Source: Vibrio sp. Of7-15 (GTDB lineage Bacteria > Pseudomonadota > Gammaproteobacteria > Enterobacterales > Vibrionaceae). Taken from it: a DNA stretch of 64,000 bases. Location: assembly GCF_022347565.1 (NCBI RefSeq), contig NZ_JAKRGH010000002.1:408930-472929 (forward strand), in the 5' to 3' direction. The first letter of the stretch is position 1; each line of letters opens with the position of its first letter. Below the pieces are notes generated by a model that was given only the letters and a program-made list of their open reading frames with translations, did no database searches and had not been told where the DNA came from. Made by a program: the position numbers and the translations under genes. Positions 33,794 through 42,598 of the stretch are shown in pieces.

Positions 33794-34996
33794 TTAAGCT
33801 TTGTTATTGATTGGTTGAGTTAATTCCGGTTTTTCTCCTGTCTCAGGTAAAAATAGACTGGCAAAAAAGAAAGTTGAAGAACAAGCCACAGCAAATGTTG
33901 CTGAAATTGCAATATTTCCCGTTATGTCGGCAAGTGTTCCTGAAATGTACATCAAGATTGTTTCGATAATGTAAGAAATGGACCAAAACATACCAAAAAT
34001 CACCGTGATACGAGCTGGTGTCATATCGGGTAGCTCTTGAGGTAATGTAATTAGGGCTGTCATTGGCATAAACATAAAGAATCCGGCTGTAAAAGCAGCA
34101 GCGTATGCAATGGTTGGGTTCGAAGTGCTGATCATAATAGCGGCGAATAAAGTCATGGCTAGTCCACAGAAACGGATCACAGGGATACGAAGTGGGTAGC
34201 GTTTGGTGATCATAATACCAGCTACGGTTCCGACCATACCGGCAGCAATCATGATAGAAGATAGGTATTTAGCTTCAGCCGCGAAGCTGGGAACTAATGG
34301 GAAAATGGTAAAGATAGAAATGTAGCAAAAGAGCAAGCCAGAATAAGCGATGGGTAGCCAAAAATTGATGGGCTCTTTAAAGCCATCGCGGAGGGTATAT
34401 ATACGTTGAGGCTCACTATTATTGGTGTTCCCTGTGAGTGAAAAATTGTCACTGACCAGCCACCAAGCGATCAGTACAACGAAGCTGGTGGCTGAAATGG
34501 CTAAAATAACAGATTGCCAACTTTGAAAAGTGGATAGTAATGAACCAGTCAGTAAAATCGCCAGTAGGTTACCTGTATTGAAAGCAGCAGCATTGATGCC
34601 ATTGACCATGGGACGTTCTTCAGCAGAGAAGTACTTCACGACAATAGGGTTAAAGTAAACAATGACAAATGCACCGCCAAATCCCATTACTAGCCGTGAA
34701 AAGACATATAGTGGGTAGCTAGAGGCAAAAGCGCCAATGATGCCCGCAACAATTAATAAGGAGGCGAAAGCAAAAGCTTTTTTAGGGCCCAGTTTCATGA
34801 GTAACCACGCGGCTGAAAGGTTACCAATTATTTTGGCAATAGTAATAGCATTGGTCATCCAAGTCGCAGCAGCCATGCCTTCGATATGGTAAAAAGCCAT
34901 GATGTCTTTTGTCATCATTGAGCCTGCTACCCATGACATAGCAAACAACGCATATGTCATGAAGATAATAAGTTCAATCCAATGTTTTTTGTTCAT
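33794..34996 (-). CDS. Major facilitator superfamily transporter
   Basis: Twelve-helix secondary transporter of unknown substrate. I start at the ATG at 34996 (400 aa) because AAAGGGA is 6-7 nt upstream; a start at 35026 would add 10 residues. The family loop signature after helix 2 (KLGPKKAFA) and FSRLVMGFGGAF in helix 4 are recognisable. The gene is between a CoA-transferase and an esterase on one strand, so a small organic acid is the likeliest cargo. That is inference from neighbours only. Confidence 0.88.
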   Translation of the reverse strand: MNKKHWIELIIFMTYALFAMSWVAGSMMTKDIMAFYHIEGMAAATWMTNAITIAKIIGNLSAAWLLMKLGPKKAFAFASLLIVAGIIGAFASSYPLYVFSRLVMGFGGAFVIVYFNPIVVKYFSAEERPMVNGINAAAFNTGNLLAILLTGSLLSTFQSWQSVILAISATSFVVLIAWWLVSDNFSLTGNTNNSEPQRIYTLRDGFKEPINFWLPIAYSGLLFCYISIFTIFPLVPSFAAEAKYLSSIMIAAGMVGTVAGIMITKRYPLRIPVIRFCGLAMTLFAAIMISTSNPTIAYAAAFTAGFFMFMPMTALITLPQELPDMTPARITVIFGMFWSISYIIETILMYISGTLADITGNIAISATFAVACSSTFFFASLFLPETGEKPELTQPINNKA

Positions 34997-35217
34997 GTAA
35001 AATCCCTTTAATAAGAGGTAAAGCATAGTTCCATTGTTTGCATATTAAACTGATTTTATCCGAGAGATTCTCCCATATTTGCAATAAATAATTTCATGTT
35101 ACTGGTAGTAATATTCATTTAACTGTCTGTTATTGATGAAATAAATCTATCTCCGACTACTCATTCCTTATTGTTGTTTGGTTATGTTGAACCAGAAGGT
35201 CATAGAGATAAAAACGG

Positions 35218-36798
35218 TTAGGCTGCACAGCTTGATTGAACTTTTGATGTGAACGTTAATCCCATCAGTTCGTCTCTGAATATTCGTGAATCCATGGTTT
35301 TAAGGGTTGGGCTTATTTTGGGTAGAAAGGCCATTTGATGAAGGATGTCACGTTCAAGATCAATGCCGGGCGCAATTTCAATAAGCTCTAAGCCTTGTTC
35401 AGATAGCTGAAATACAGCGCGTTCTGTGATGTAAAGGACCGGTTTGTTATTCTTTCTTGCGGTATTAGCAGAAAAGGTAATTTGTTCAACATGGCAAATG
35501 AATTTATGAATGTGACCTTCTTGTAGAATTTTTAACTGCCCATTCCCTGTGTCTATTTTTAATTTTCCAGCCGTAAATGTGCCGCAGAAAAATACTTGTT
35601 TGGCATTTTGAGTGATATTAATAAATCCACCACAGCCTGCTATTTTAGGGCCAAACTTGGATACGTTAAGGTCGCCATTTTGATCGCACTCAGCCAAGCC
35701 TAGAAAAGCCTGATCGATCCCGCCACCGTCATAGAAATCGAACATTTGATCTTGGGTTATGACAGCTTCTGGCATGGAAGAAGCACCAAAGCTCAGTCCG
35801 CCAGCGGGGGTTCCCCCAATGGCTCCGGGTTCAACGGTAGCGATCATTTGGTCATGAATCCCTTCCTCTTCGGCTATTGAAGCGATGATTTCAGGTACAC
35901 CAATGCCATAATTAAGAATGGCTCCGGGTTTAAGTTCAAGAGCAGCACGGCGTGCAATGATCTTTTTCGCATCAAGGGGGCGTACCTGAGGTGTTTCTTT
36001 AACGAATGTTCCTTTACCACAATAAACAGGGTTCATTGGCTCGGCGAAGGTTTGCATGTGTTCTTGTTCTGAAGCAACTACCACTGTATCGACAAAAATG
36101 CCAGGTATACGCACATGTTGTGGATCTAATGTTCCCGCTTTGACGACTTTTTTTACCTGAACAATGACAGTGCCACCCATGTTGGTAACAAGTTGAGCTG
36201 CGGCTAGGTTTTCAAGGAATAGGCATTCATCTTCCATGGTTATATTGCCATGCTCATCGGCTGTAGTACCGCGTAAAATTGCAACATTGGCATCAATACG
36301 TTTGTAAAACAGGTATTCATTGTTCTCTATATTTAATAAGGAGACGCGATCTTGGGTGGTGCTTTTATTAATTTTTCCGCCATTGATTCTAGGGTCGACA
36401 AAGGTACCAAGACCAACATGAGAGATAGTACCGGGCTTTCCTGCGGCAGAGTCGCGAAGTAAGTGGGTAATAATGCCTTGAGGAAAGTTATAACCTTGTA
36501 TGTGTTCGTCGTTAGCCAGCTGCTGTAAATGAGGAATTAACCCCCAGTGGCCGCCCATCGCCATAGACACCATTCCGTGGTGGGCTAAATGATTGACCGC
36601 ACGATCTTTACCATCGCCTTGGCCTGCTGCGAAATACAGTTCGAGCTTATTAGGGTGACCCGTTAATAAAAAGCGTTCCCCAAGTGCTTTTTCGATGGCT
36701 TCTGGGACCACCGCGCCAATAAAGCCACCAAGAATTACTTTGTCATGATCTTTGATCAAAGATGCTGCTTGCTGAGCGGATAAAACGTTCACCTTCAT
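35218..36798 (-). CDS. Acyl-CoA:acetate-type CoA-transferase (fused alpha/beta)
   Basis: Family I CoA-transferase with both subunits fused in 526 residues, like E. coli YdiF and propionate CoA-transferases. It activates a short-chain acid by transfer of CoA from another acyl-CoA. The catalytic glutamate is Glu323 in TVEPGAIGG; the N-terminal half begins with the usual VLSAQQAASLIKDHDKVILGG segment. AAGGAAA precedes the ATG. It lies between a LysR gene (upstream) and the MFS and esterase genes (downstream), all on one strand. The acid used cannot be told from sequence; acetoacetate, propionate or a hydroxy-acid all fit. Confidence 0.88.
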   Translation of the reverse strand: MKVNVLSAQQAASLIKDHDKVILGGFIGAVVPEAIEKALGERFLLTGHPNKLELYFAAGQGDGKDRAVNHLAHHGMVSMAMGGHWGLIPHLQQLANDEHIQGYNFPQGIITHLLRDSAAGKPGTISHVGLGTFVDPRINGGKINKSTTQDRVSLLNIENNEYLFYKRIDANVAILRGTTADEHGNITMEDECLFLENLAAAQLVTNMGGTVIVQVKKVVKAGTLDPQHVRIPGIFVDTVVVASEQEHMQTFAEPMNPVYCGKGTFVKETPQVRPLDAKKIIARRAALELKPGAILNYGIGVPEIIASIAEEEGIHDQMIATVEPGAIGGTPAGGLSFGASSMPEAVITQDQMFDFYDGGGIDQAFLGLAECDQNGDLNVSKFGPKIAGCGGFINITQNAKQVFFCGTFTAGKLKIDTGNGQLKILQEGHIHKFICHVEQITFSANTARKNNKPVLYITERAVFQLSEQGLELIEIAPGIDLERDILHQMAFLPKISPTLKTMDSRIFRDELMGLTFTSKVQSSCAA

Positions 36799-36970
36799 TA
36801 CACTTTCCTTCGGTAGGGTATTGTTTTTAGTTGTGCAAACTAATGTGAGCTGATTGAGTAATGAAAGTGTATGAATTGAAGATTAATGTGAATATAGATG
36901 AATAATGAAAAGATAATTGCGTAAATGGGATAATGATGTCTATGGCTTTGAAAATAAGATAAATTTATCT

Positions 36971-37909
36971 TTAAGTTAGGTCGGAGTTATGATTCAAATA
37001 CGCTTCTTTATCGTTGATTTCTCGTACACGGCTAATTAGATAATCTTTGAAATTGGCACACCTAGCTGGCATTTGTTTGCGTGGGCGGAAGTACAAATTA
37101 AATTCAAATTTGCTATTAATGTAGTCTTCCAAAACGGCAACTAAGCTGCCTTCATTCAGCTCTTTTTTGATTAAGCTGACAGGTAAATATGCGATGCCAC
37201 CGCCAGTGAGAGCCACGGATTTTAAGAATTCACTGTTTTCAACTTCCACTGTTTGTGCGATTTCAACAGTGGTGAATTCCCCATTACTTTCAAATACCCA
37301 TTTATTGCCACCTACTAGAGTTGAAGCGTACAAACAGTTGTGTTTTTTTAAATCTTCGGGCTTTTCTGGTGAGGAATAGCGTTCAATATAGCTTGGAGAA
37401 CAGCATGCTTTGAGAGGGTAATGAAGTAGAAATCGCTTAACAAGTAGGCTGTCTTTTTCTTGATAACCTTGATAGGTGGCGTTGGCTCGAATAGCAAAAT
37501 CAATTTCATCAATATGATCCATGTCGAAGGCGGTCTCAATTACACGAAACGAAACATGGGGGTGGTCTTTTAAATACTCTCCGATAATTCGGCTTAAAAA
37601 ATGTTTGGCAAATAATGGTGTGCAGGCAATGCGAATAAGACCACGATCATCATTACCTAAATTTTGTATTTCGGTAAATATATCGTCAATTTCTGCGTTT
37701 ACGTGGCTAAAGCGGTCGTATAAGCGTGTGCCTGCTTGAGTGGGTACGACTTTACGGGTGGAGCGCTTAAGTAAACTTACGCCCATATTTTCTTCTAATT
37801 CAATGATCCATCGGCTGCCAGCAGAAGCAGAAATTCCATATTGTTTGGCGGCTTCACTGAATGAACCTGTTCGTACAACATGAAGAAAGTAAACAATTTT
37901 ATCAAGCAT
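36971..37909 (-). CDS. LysR-family transcriptional regulator
   Basis: LysR-type regulator of 312 residues: N-terminal winged helix (SFSEAAKQYGISASAGSRWI, about 17-36) and a C-terminal ligand-binding domain. The helix-turn-helix is a little unusual in having SAGSRWI where most relatives have SAVSRAI. It is divergent from the SDR gene across 356 nt and upstream of the CoA-transferase on the same strand. Control of both is the natural inference. The ligand is unknown. Confidence 0.88.
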   Translation of the reverse strand: MLDKIVYFLHVVRTGSFSEAAKQYGISASAGSRWIIELEENMGVSLLKRSTRKVVPTQAGTRLYDRFSHVNAEIDDIFTEIQNLGNDDRGLIRIACTPLFAKHFLSRIIGEYLKDHPHVSFRVIETAFDMDHIDEIDFAIRANATYQGYQEKDSLLVKRFLLHYPLKACCSPSYIERYSSPEKPEDLKKHNCLYASTLVGGNKWVFESNGEFTTVEIAQTVEVENSEFLKSVALTGGGIAYLPVSLIKKELNEGSLVAVLEDYINSKFEFNLYFRPRKQMPARCANFKDYLISRVREINDKEAYLNHNSDLT

Positions 37910-37938
37910 AGAAAACGACCGATCTCACGGGGTAAATT

Positions 37939-37972
37939 GAATGATAATTGATGCATATATACTTCATGATTC
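37939..37972. promoter_or_regulatory. Candidate LysR-type operator
   Basis: Dyad GAATGAT (37939-37945) and ATGATTC (37966-37972) flank an AT-rich centre containing TTGATGCATATA, 30-63 bp upstream of the LysR start. Its position and symmetry suit an autoregulatory LysR site; no direct evidence. Confidence 0.35.
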
Positions 37973-37992
37973 TTCTTTATAGAGGTAATTAT

Positions 37993-38193
37993 TTGAGATT
38001 GCGACTAAGGCCCTTAAAAATAGCTTTTAGATCACAAAATGGGTGTTGATATTTTTTCTTCATATTTGCGTCTTTATTCATTGTTATTATTGTTTTCACT
38101 GTCCCAAAAGTCATGGTTCTAGGTAACAATTATCCTTTTTATGCAATAGTGTTTCTTTTCATTGCAGTTAAACATTATTTTTATTCCTTCTAG
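37993..38193 (+). pseudogene. Interrupted small two-helix membrane protein ORF
   Basis: In the long LysR-SDR spacer a plus-strand frame opens with TTG at 37993, 7 nt after AGAGG. It reads 18 residues (basic, MRLRLRPLKIAFRSQNGC), meets TGA at 38047-38049, and continues open for 47 more codons to TAG. After the stop come two hydrophobic segments (YFFFIFASLFIVIIVFTVP and YAIVFLFIAV) joined by a short polar link. If TGA were TGG the product would be a coherent 66-residue membrane protein. I do not recognise it. The region is AT-rich, which favours chance hydrophobic frames, so this is only a candidate. Confidence 0.35.
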
Positions 38194-38265
38194 AATGAAA
38201 GAAAAATTAAAAGAATATGTTCCCATTTCTGGGTTGATGTTATTGATATTTAAAAAGGTGGTTCA

Positions 38266-39003
38266 ATGATGCTGACAAATAAAATTTGTATTGTAACGGG
38301 TGGTGCTCAAGGAATTGGCCGTTGTATTGTGGAAACATTTGCTCGTCAGGGGGCAGAAATGGTTTATGCCTGTGACATGAATTTGTCTGCGATGGAAGAT
38401 TTGGAGCATGATTATTCAAATGTAACGGCTAAGCAATTGAACGTGTGTGATCGAGAAGCTATTCAAGTGTTTGCTACGGAATTGAAAAATCAACATGGTC
38501 AGATAGATGTTCTTGTTAACAATGCTGGAATCACTCGTGACAATTTACTAGATAAAATGAGCGAAGACGAGTGGGACATGGTTGTCAACGTTAATCTGAA
38601 AGGCGTGTTTAATATGACACAAGCTGTTGCCCCTATCATGATGGATAATGGTGTTGGCTCGATCATCACTATGTCTTCGGTAGTGGGTACGGATGGTAAT
38701 ATTGGTCAGAGTAACTATGGGGCGACCAAAGGCGGTGTGATTGCCATGACAAAAGGTTGGGCAAAAGAGTTTTCACGTAAAGGAGCTCAGGTTAGAGCCA
38801 ATTGTGTTGCTCCAGGTTTTATTGAAACACCTATGACGGTTAACTTGCCTGACAAAGTCATTGCATACATGAAAGAAAAAACACCGCTAGGGACTATGGG
38901 AAAACCACAAAATATTGCTGACGGCGTCCTTTTTTTAGCAAGTGATAGCGCGAGTTTTATTACTGGGCAAACACTAAAAATTGATGGTGGCTTGGTCATT
39001 TAA
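38266..39003 (+). CDS. FabG/PhaB-like short-chain dehydrogenase
   Basis: NAD(P)-dependent short-chain dehydrogenase/reductase, 245 residues, most like 3-oxoacyl-ACP or acetoacetyl-CoA reductases. The cofactor motif TGGAQGIG spans 11-18, the NNAG motif is near 85-88, and the catalytic Ser138, Tyr151 and Lys155 are all present. AAGGTGG precedes the ATG (a second ATG follows at once). It is divergent from the LysR gene and probably serves the same pathway: oxidising a 3-hydroxyacyl or reducing a 3-oxoacyl compound handled by the CoA-transferase. Confidence 0.87.
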   Translation: MMLTNKICIVTGGAQGIGRCIVETFARQGAEMVYACDMNLSAMEDLEHDYSNVTAKQLNVCDREAIQVFATELKNQHGQIDVLVNNAGITRDNLLDKMSEDEWDMVVNVNLKGVFNMTQAVAPIMMDNGVGSIITMSSVVGTDGNIGQSNYGATKGGVIAMTKGWAKEFSRKGAQVRANCVAPGFIETPMTVNLPDKVIAYMKEKTPLGTMGKPQNIADGVLFLASDSASFITGQTLKIDGGLVI

Positions 39004-39084
39004 TTAAAAGTGCTGGTTCTATAGGTTGATATTGTTTTATTGATTAACCTGTTACCTAATTTTATGTAAAATAAATACTGTGAA

Positions 39085-39114
39085 TGCAATCATTTTCATA
39101 TGTAAGTGATTGCA
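39085..39114 (+). terminator. Weak terminator after SDR gene
   Basis: Perfect 8-bp arms (39085-39092 and 39107-39114, TGCAATCA) with a 14-nt loop, then a short A/T tract ending in TTTTT. It lies 82 nt past the gene. Confidence 0.45.
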
Positions 39115-39248
39115 ATTTTTGGTGTTTATTTTTCATACTCAATCGCAACAAGGGAAGTGATTTTATAAATTACCTTGGGTGTTTGATTTTTATCTGCTTG
39201 TTTATTTAGTGCACACATGAGTGCCTCCATAAACCAGAGGATTAAAAA

Positions 39249-40796
39249 TTGAAAACAATAAGGAAATTGTCGCTGTTAAGTATTTTGCTTACGCCAAGCC
39301 TAGTGCTAGCAGACGATCATTCACAGTTGCAAAAAACAGATATAACGCCACGTATTGTGGGTGGAAAGCCAGCAGCAGCAGAGGATTGGAAGTTTTATAC
39401 TCAAATCGTGAGTCGAAACAGCAATCGTTCTTTTTGTGGTGCTAGTTATATTGGCGATGGCTTCGTTCTTACCGCGGCCCACTGTGTGGATGGTGATTTA
39501 CCAAGCCAGATTGCCGTAAAAATTGGCGGCATACGTTATAACGGTACCGATGGTGTTCGCGCTAACGTCAGCCAGATATTTATTCACCCAGCTTATAGTA
39601 CGCGTGACTTATCCAATGATATCGCGCTCTTGAAGCTGTCTTCTGTACCTCAAGGTGTTGTGGCCGTTGATATTGCTGCAGGTAGCCTGAGCCAATATGC
39701 GGCGAATGGAGACTGGCTAACCGTAGCTGGTTTAGGTAGAACGTCTGAGGGTGGTAGTGCACCATCGGTACTGCAAGAAGTAGATGTTCCTTTAGTGTCT
39801 GATGCGATTTGTCGCCAGTCGGGAGGTAACTATACCACGGTGGGAGACGTGTCGTTTTGTGCTGGGGTTCCAGAGGGCGGGATTGACTCTTGCCAAGGAG
39901 ACAGTGGTGGCCCAATTGTGATTAATCGTTCAGGTACGGTGACTCAGCTTGGTATTGTAAGTTGGGGAATTGGTTGCGCCCGCCCTGGAAAATATGGTGT
40001 TTACAGTGATATTGCGGCATTACGTAGCTTTGTGGATGGCGTGGTAGGTACAACCACACCTCCAGCGGATAATGTGTCTGTGGGATACACTCAAAACCAA
40101 ACATTGGCTTCCTTTAAGGTTGGGGAAACTAAACAGCATTCTTTTGCTATTAAAAATACAGGCACAAGTGCATTTACGGTTGAGCGCTTGAACGTAACTG
40201 GTTCTGGTGTTGCGACGACGCCTGTCATTGCGAATGACCTATGTTCGTTGACGACATTAACTCAGGGTCAGCAATGTACGGTTTCTGTCGAATTTGGTGC
40301 TTCAGCAGCGGGTACAGCACAAGCGCTTATGTCGTTTGAAGTGGATAAAACAACATCGACCTATCGTTCAACGGTTTCGGCGACTGCATTTGATACAACG
40401 ACACCACCAACAGGAAGTTGTGACAACGAATGGCAGGTTGGTAGCGTGTATAACACTGGCGATAAAGTAAGCTGGGCAAATCAGGTGTGGCAAGCACAGT
40501 GGTGGACACAGGGTGATAACCCATCAGACTCTGGCCCTTGGGGTGTTTGGCAAGCAGTGGGTAGCTCAGATTGTTCTGGTACTCAGCCACCGACAGAACC
40601 AACGCCTCCCACACCACCGACTGGTGGCAGCGCCTACCAAGCGGGTGCTAATTACAGCGCAGGTGATGTGGTAACGAACAATGGGGTTAGCTACCAATGT
40701 AAGGCGTGGCCGAATAGCTTATGGTGTGGGTCAACACCAAGTGTTTATGAACCAGGCGTAGGTACGAATTGGCAAAGTGCATGGACTCAGCTTTAA
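39249..40796 (+). CDS. Secreted trypsin-like serine protease with chitin-binding modules
   Basis: The start is TTG with AGAGG 8 nt upstream. The 515-residue precursor has a signal peptide (about 1-21), a short propeptide, activation site Arg35-Ile36 (RIVGG), and an S1A protease domain with His78, Asp124 and Ser219. Asp213, six residues before the serine, predicts cleavage after Lys or Arg. A beta-sandwich linker domain (about 278-380) follows, then two Trp-rich carbohydrate modules: a CBM5/12-like one (about 391-442) and a CBM73-like one (about 461-515, YQCKAWPNSLWCG). Unlike many Vibrio trypsin-like proteases it has no GlyGly-CTERM tail. Probably exported by type II secretion and bound to chitin. 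Confidence 0.9.
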   Translation: MKTIRKLSLLSILLTPSLVLADDHSQLQKTDITPRIVGGKPAAAEDWKFYTQIVSRNSNRSFCGASYIGDGFVLTAAHCVDGDLPSQIAVKIGGIRYNGTDGVRANVSQIFIHPAYSTRDLSNDIALLKLSSVPQGVVAVDIAAGSLSQYAANGDWLTVAGLGRTSEGGSAPSVLQEVDVPLVSDAICRQSGGNYTTVGDVSFCAGVPEGGIDSCQGDSGGPIVINRSGTVTQLGIVSWGIGCARPGKYGVYSDIAALRSFVDGVVGTTTPPADNVSVGYTQNQTLASFKVGETKQHSFAIKNTGTSAFTVERLNVTGSGVATTPVIANDLCSLTTLTQGQQCTVSVEFGASAAGTAQALMSFEVDKTTSTYRSTVSATAFDTTTPPTGSCDNEWQVGSVYNTGDKVSWANQVWQAQWWTQGDNPSDSGPWGVWQAVGSSDCSGTQPPTEPTPPTPPTGGSAYQAGANYSAGDVVTNNGVSYQCKAWPNSLWCGSTPSVYEPGVGTNWQSAWTQL

Positions 40797-40807
40797 TATG
40801 ATCTAAA

Positions 40808-40831
40808 AAAGCCTCCAGTATCGGAGGCTTT
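40808..40831. terminator. Bidirectional terminator after the protease gene
   Basis: A perfect 9-bp stem (40808-40816 with 40823-40831, AAAGCCTCC), 6-nt loop, T tracts on both strands. It separates convergent genes. Confidence 0.9.
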
Positions 40832-40881
40832 TTTTATGTTTGTTTAGTTTGTTACTTCTAGAAAACAGCTTACTACGAAGT

Positions 40882-42429
40882 TTATAAATAATGATCGTGA
40901 TAACCTGAATAAGCAATCCCAGCTAGTTGACTCATGTTGTAGTGCCAAGTGGCTAAATCATCTTTATCAAATTGACTTAAATGATGATGTCCACATGCTC
41001 TGGCCATCACTTGCATGAGCTCGATGGATGCCTTAAAAAAATTGTTCAGCTGTACAGCCGATTGCTCCACATTGAGCCGAGTTCGGAGTTCTGGTTTTTG
41101 AGTTGCGATACCAGCAGGGCAATTATTGGTATTGCACATTCTGGCTCCTACGCAGCCAATGGCTTGCATGGCACTATTAGCAACGGCAATTCCGTCTGCA
41201 CCAAGGGCTAAGGCTTTAACAAAGTCTATTGGTGTACGAAGCCCGCCAGTAATAATTAAAGTAATTTTTCCTGATAGCCCTTTATGATCTAAGTAGCGCC
41301 GTGCTCTCGCTAAAGCGGGTATGGTCGGTACGCTAATATGATCACGAAAAATCTCTGGAGCCGCCCCCGTGCCACCACCACGGCCGTCTAAAATGATGTA
41401 GTCAGCACCCGCATCAAGGGCGAACTGCATGTCCTGTTCAATATGATTAGCGCTGAGTTTAAACCCGATAGGGATCCCTCCAGTGACTTCTCGTACGCGT
41501 TCGGCAAAGCGTTTAAAATCATCACTGCTTTTTAGGTGTGTAAAGGTAGGGGGAGATACGGCAGGCTGCCCAGCGGGAATCCCTCTAACTTGGGCAATCT
41601 TTTCGGTGTTTTTAGATCCAGGTAAGTGTCCTCCAGTGCCTGTCTTTGCCCCTTGTCCACCTTTAAAGTGAAAGGCTTGTACTAAAGGAAGTATCTCTTC
41701 CGTATAGCCAAATTTTGCGCTGGCCAGTTCATAAAAGTAACGGGAATTACTGTGTTGCTCTTCGGGGAGCATCCCACCCTCCCCAGAGCATATTCCTGTG
41801 CCTGCCTGCTCAGCACCTTTGGCAAGCGCCGTTTTAGCTTCTTCTGAAAGGGCACCAAAACTCATATCAGAGACAAATAAAGGTATATCGAGTTTGAGCG
41901 GTTTTTTTGCATTAGGGCCAATAATAAGTTCAGTACCAACGGTTTCATTTTCAAGCAGTGGTTTTCGTGCCATTTGTGCCACCATGATTTGAATATCATC
42001 CCAGTGAGGAAGCTGGTGGCGTGGTACCCCCATTGATGTCATTTGCCCGTGATGACCAAGTTTAGACAGTCCGTTTTTGGCTAGTTCATGAATATAAGCA
42101 ACGGTGGGTTCTTCTGGGGTAGGTGTGGCAATAGGCGCTTGGTTGGTTTGAACTTGAACTCCAGGGCCTTCCTTTCCTACTTGCTCTGAGGTGAACAGTT
42201 TATGGCTGCCATCGCAAAAAGGTATGTTGGCGCTGTGTTTACAGGCACATAAGTAGGCTGTTTGGGTTTCATCTGCAATGAATGCTTTAGGCTTAAACGT
42301 ACTGCCTTTATGAGAACCATCGCAAAATGGCTGATTGTTGGATTTACCACAGGTGCAAAAGTAATATTCACTGCCTTGTTCTAATTCAACGGCTTTGGGC
42401 TTGTTGTTAGCGATAACAGGTTTGTTCAT
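40882..42429 (-). CDS. Double CDGSH iron-sulfur domain fused to glutamate-synthase-like FMN domain
   Basis: The ATG at 42429 is chosen (AAGGTG 6 nt upstream); GTG 42438 would add three residues. The 515-residue protein opens with two CDGSH [2Fe-2S] motifs of mitoNEET type, C-x-C-x8-C-x3-H: Cys25, Cys27, Cys36, His40 and Cys61, Cys63, Cys72, His76. Residues from about 110 form a GltB-like FMN/glutamate-synthase domain with IILDGRGGGTGAAP and a cysteine cluster (CVGARMCNTNNC) for a further iron-sulfur centre. There is no glutaminase domain and no gltD neighbour, so it is not ordinary glutamate synthase. Likely a redox flavoprotein of unknown substrate. Confidence 0.85.
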   Translation of the reverse strand: MNKPVIANNKPKAVELEQGSEYYFCTCGKSNNQPFCDGSHKGSTFKPKAFIADETQTAYLCACKHSANIPFCDGSHKLFTSEQVGKEGPGVQVQTNQAPIATPTPEEPTVAYIHELAKNGLSKLGHHGQMTSMGVPRHQLPHWDDIQIMVAQMARKPLLENETVGTELIIGPNAKKPLKLDIPLFVSDMSFGALSEEAKTALAKGAEQAGTGICSGEGGMLPEEQHSNSRYFYELASAKFGYTEEILPLVQAFHFKGGQGAKTGTGGHLPGSKNTEKIAQVRGIPAGQPAVSPPTFTHLKSSDDFKRFAERVREVTGGIPIGFKLSANHIEQDMQFALDAGADYIILDGRGGGTGAAPEIFRDHISVPTIPALARARRYLDHKGLSGKITLIITGGLRTPIDFVKALALGADGIAVANSAMQAIGCVGARMCNTNNCPAGIATQKPELRTRLNVEQSAVQLNNFFKASIELMQVMARACGHHHLSQFDKDDLATWHYNMSQLAGIAYSGYHDHYL

Positions 42430-42547
42430 ATTGCTCACCTTAATTGTTCTTATTGAGTTAAAACAAAATAAGCTTAGGCAATGACATTCAATATGTAAGT
42501 GAAAGGTGGCTTAGGAATGTATTTGAGAAAGAAATGAGACGATCAAA

Positions 42548-42571
42548 AAAGGGCTGACAGTGCAGCCCTTT
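42548..42571 (-). terminator. Terminator of sstT
   Basis: A perfect 9-bp stem (42548-42556 with 42563-42571, AAAGGGCTG), 6-nt loop, followed on the minus strand by T6. It lies 28 nt past sstT. Confidence 0.88.
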
Positions 42572-42598
42572 GGACATTTTTTTCTTAAGGTAACTTGA

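Noticed and set aside
38047..38049. In-frame TGA read as selenocysteine or recoded Trp
   Set aside because: No sel genes or SECIS-like hairpin was noticed next to it, and all other genes use normal stops. A nonsense change or chance frame is simpler.
32845..42429. Genomic island or prophage at 32.8-42.4 kb
   Set aside because: No integrase, transposase, flanking repeat or tRNA was found, and base composition looks like its surroundings. Called accessory-looking only by gene content.
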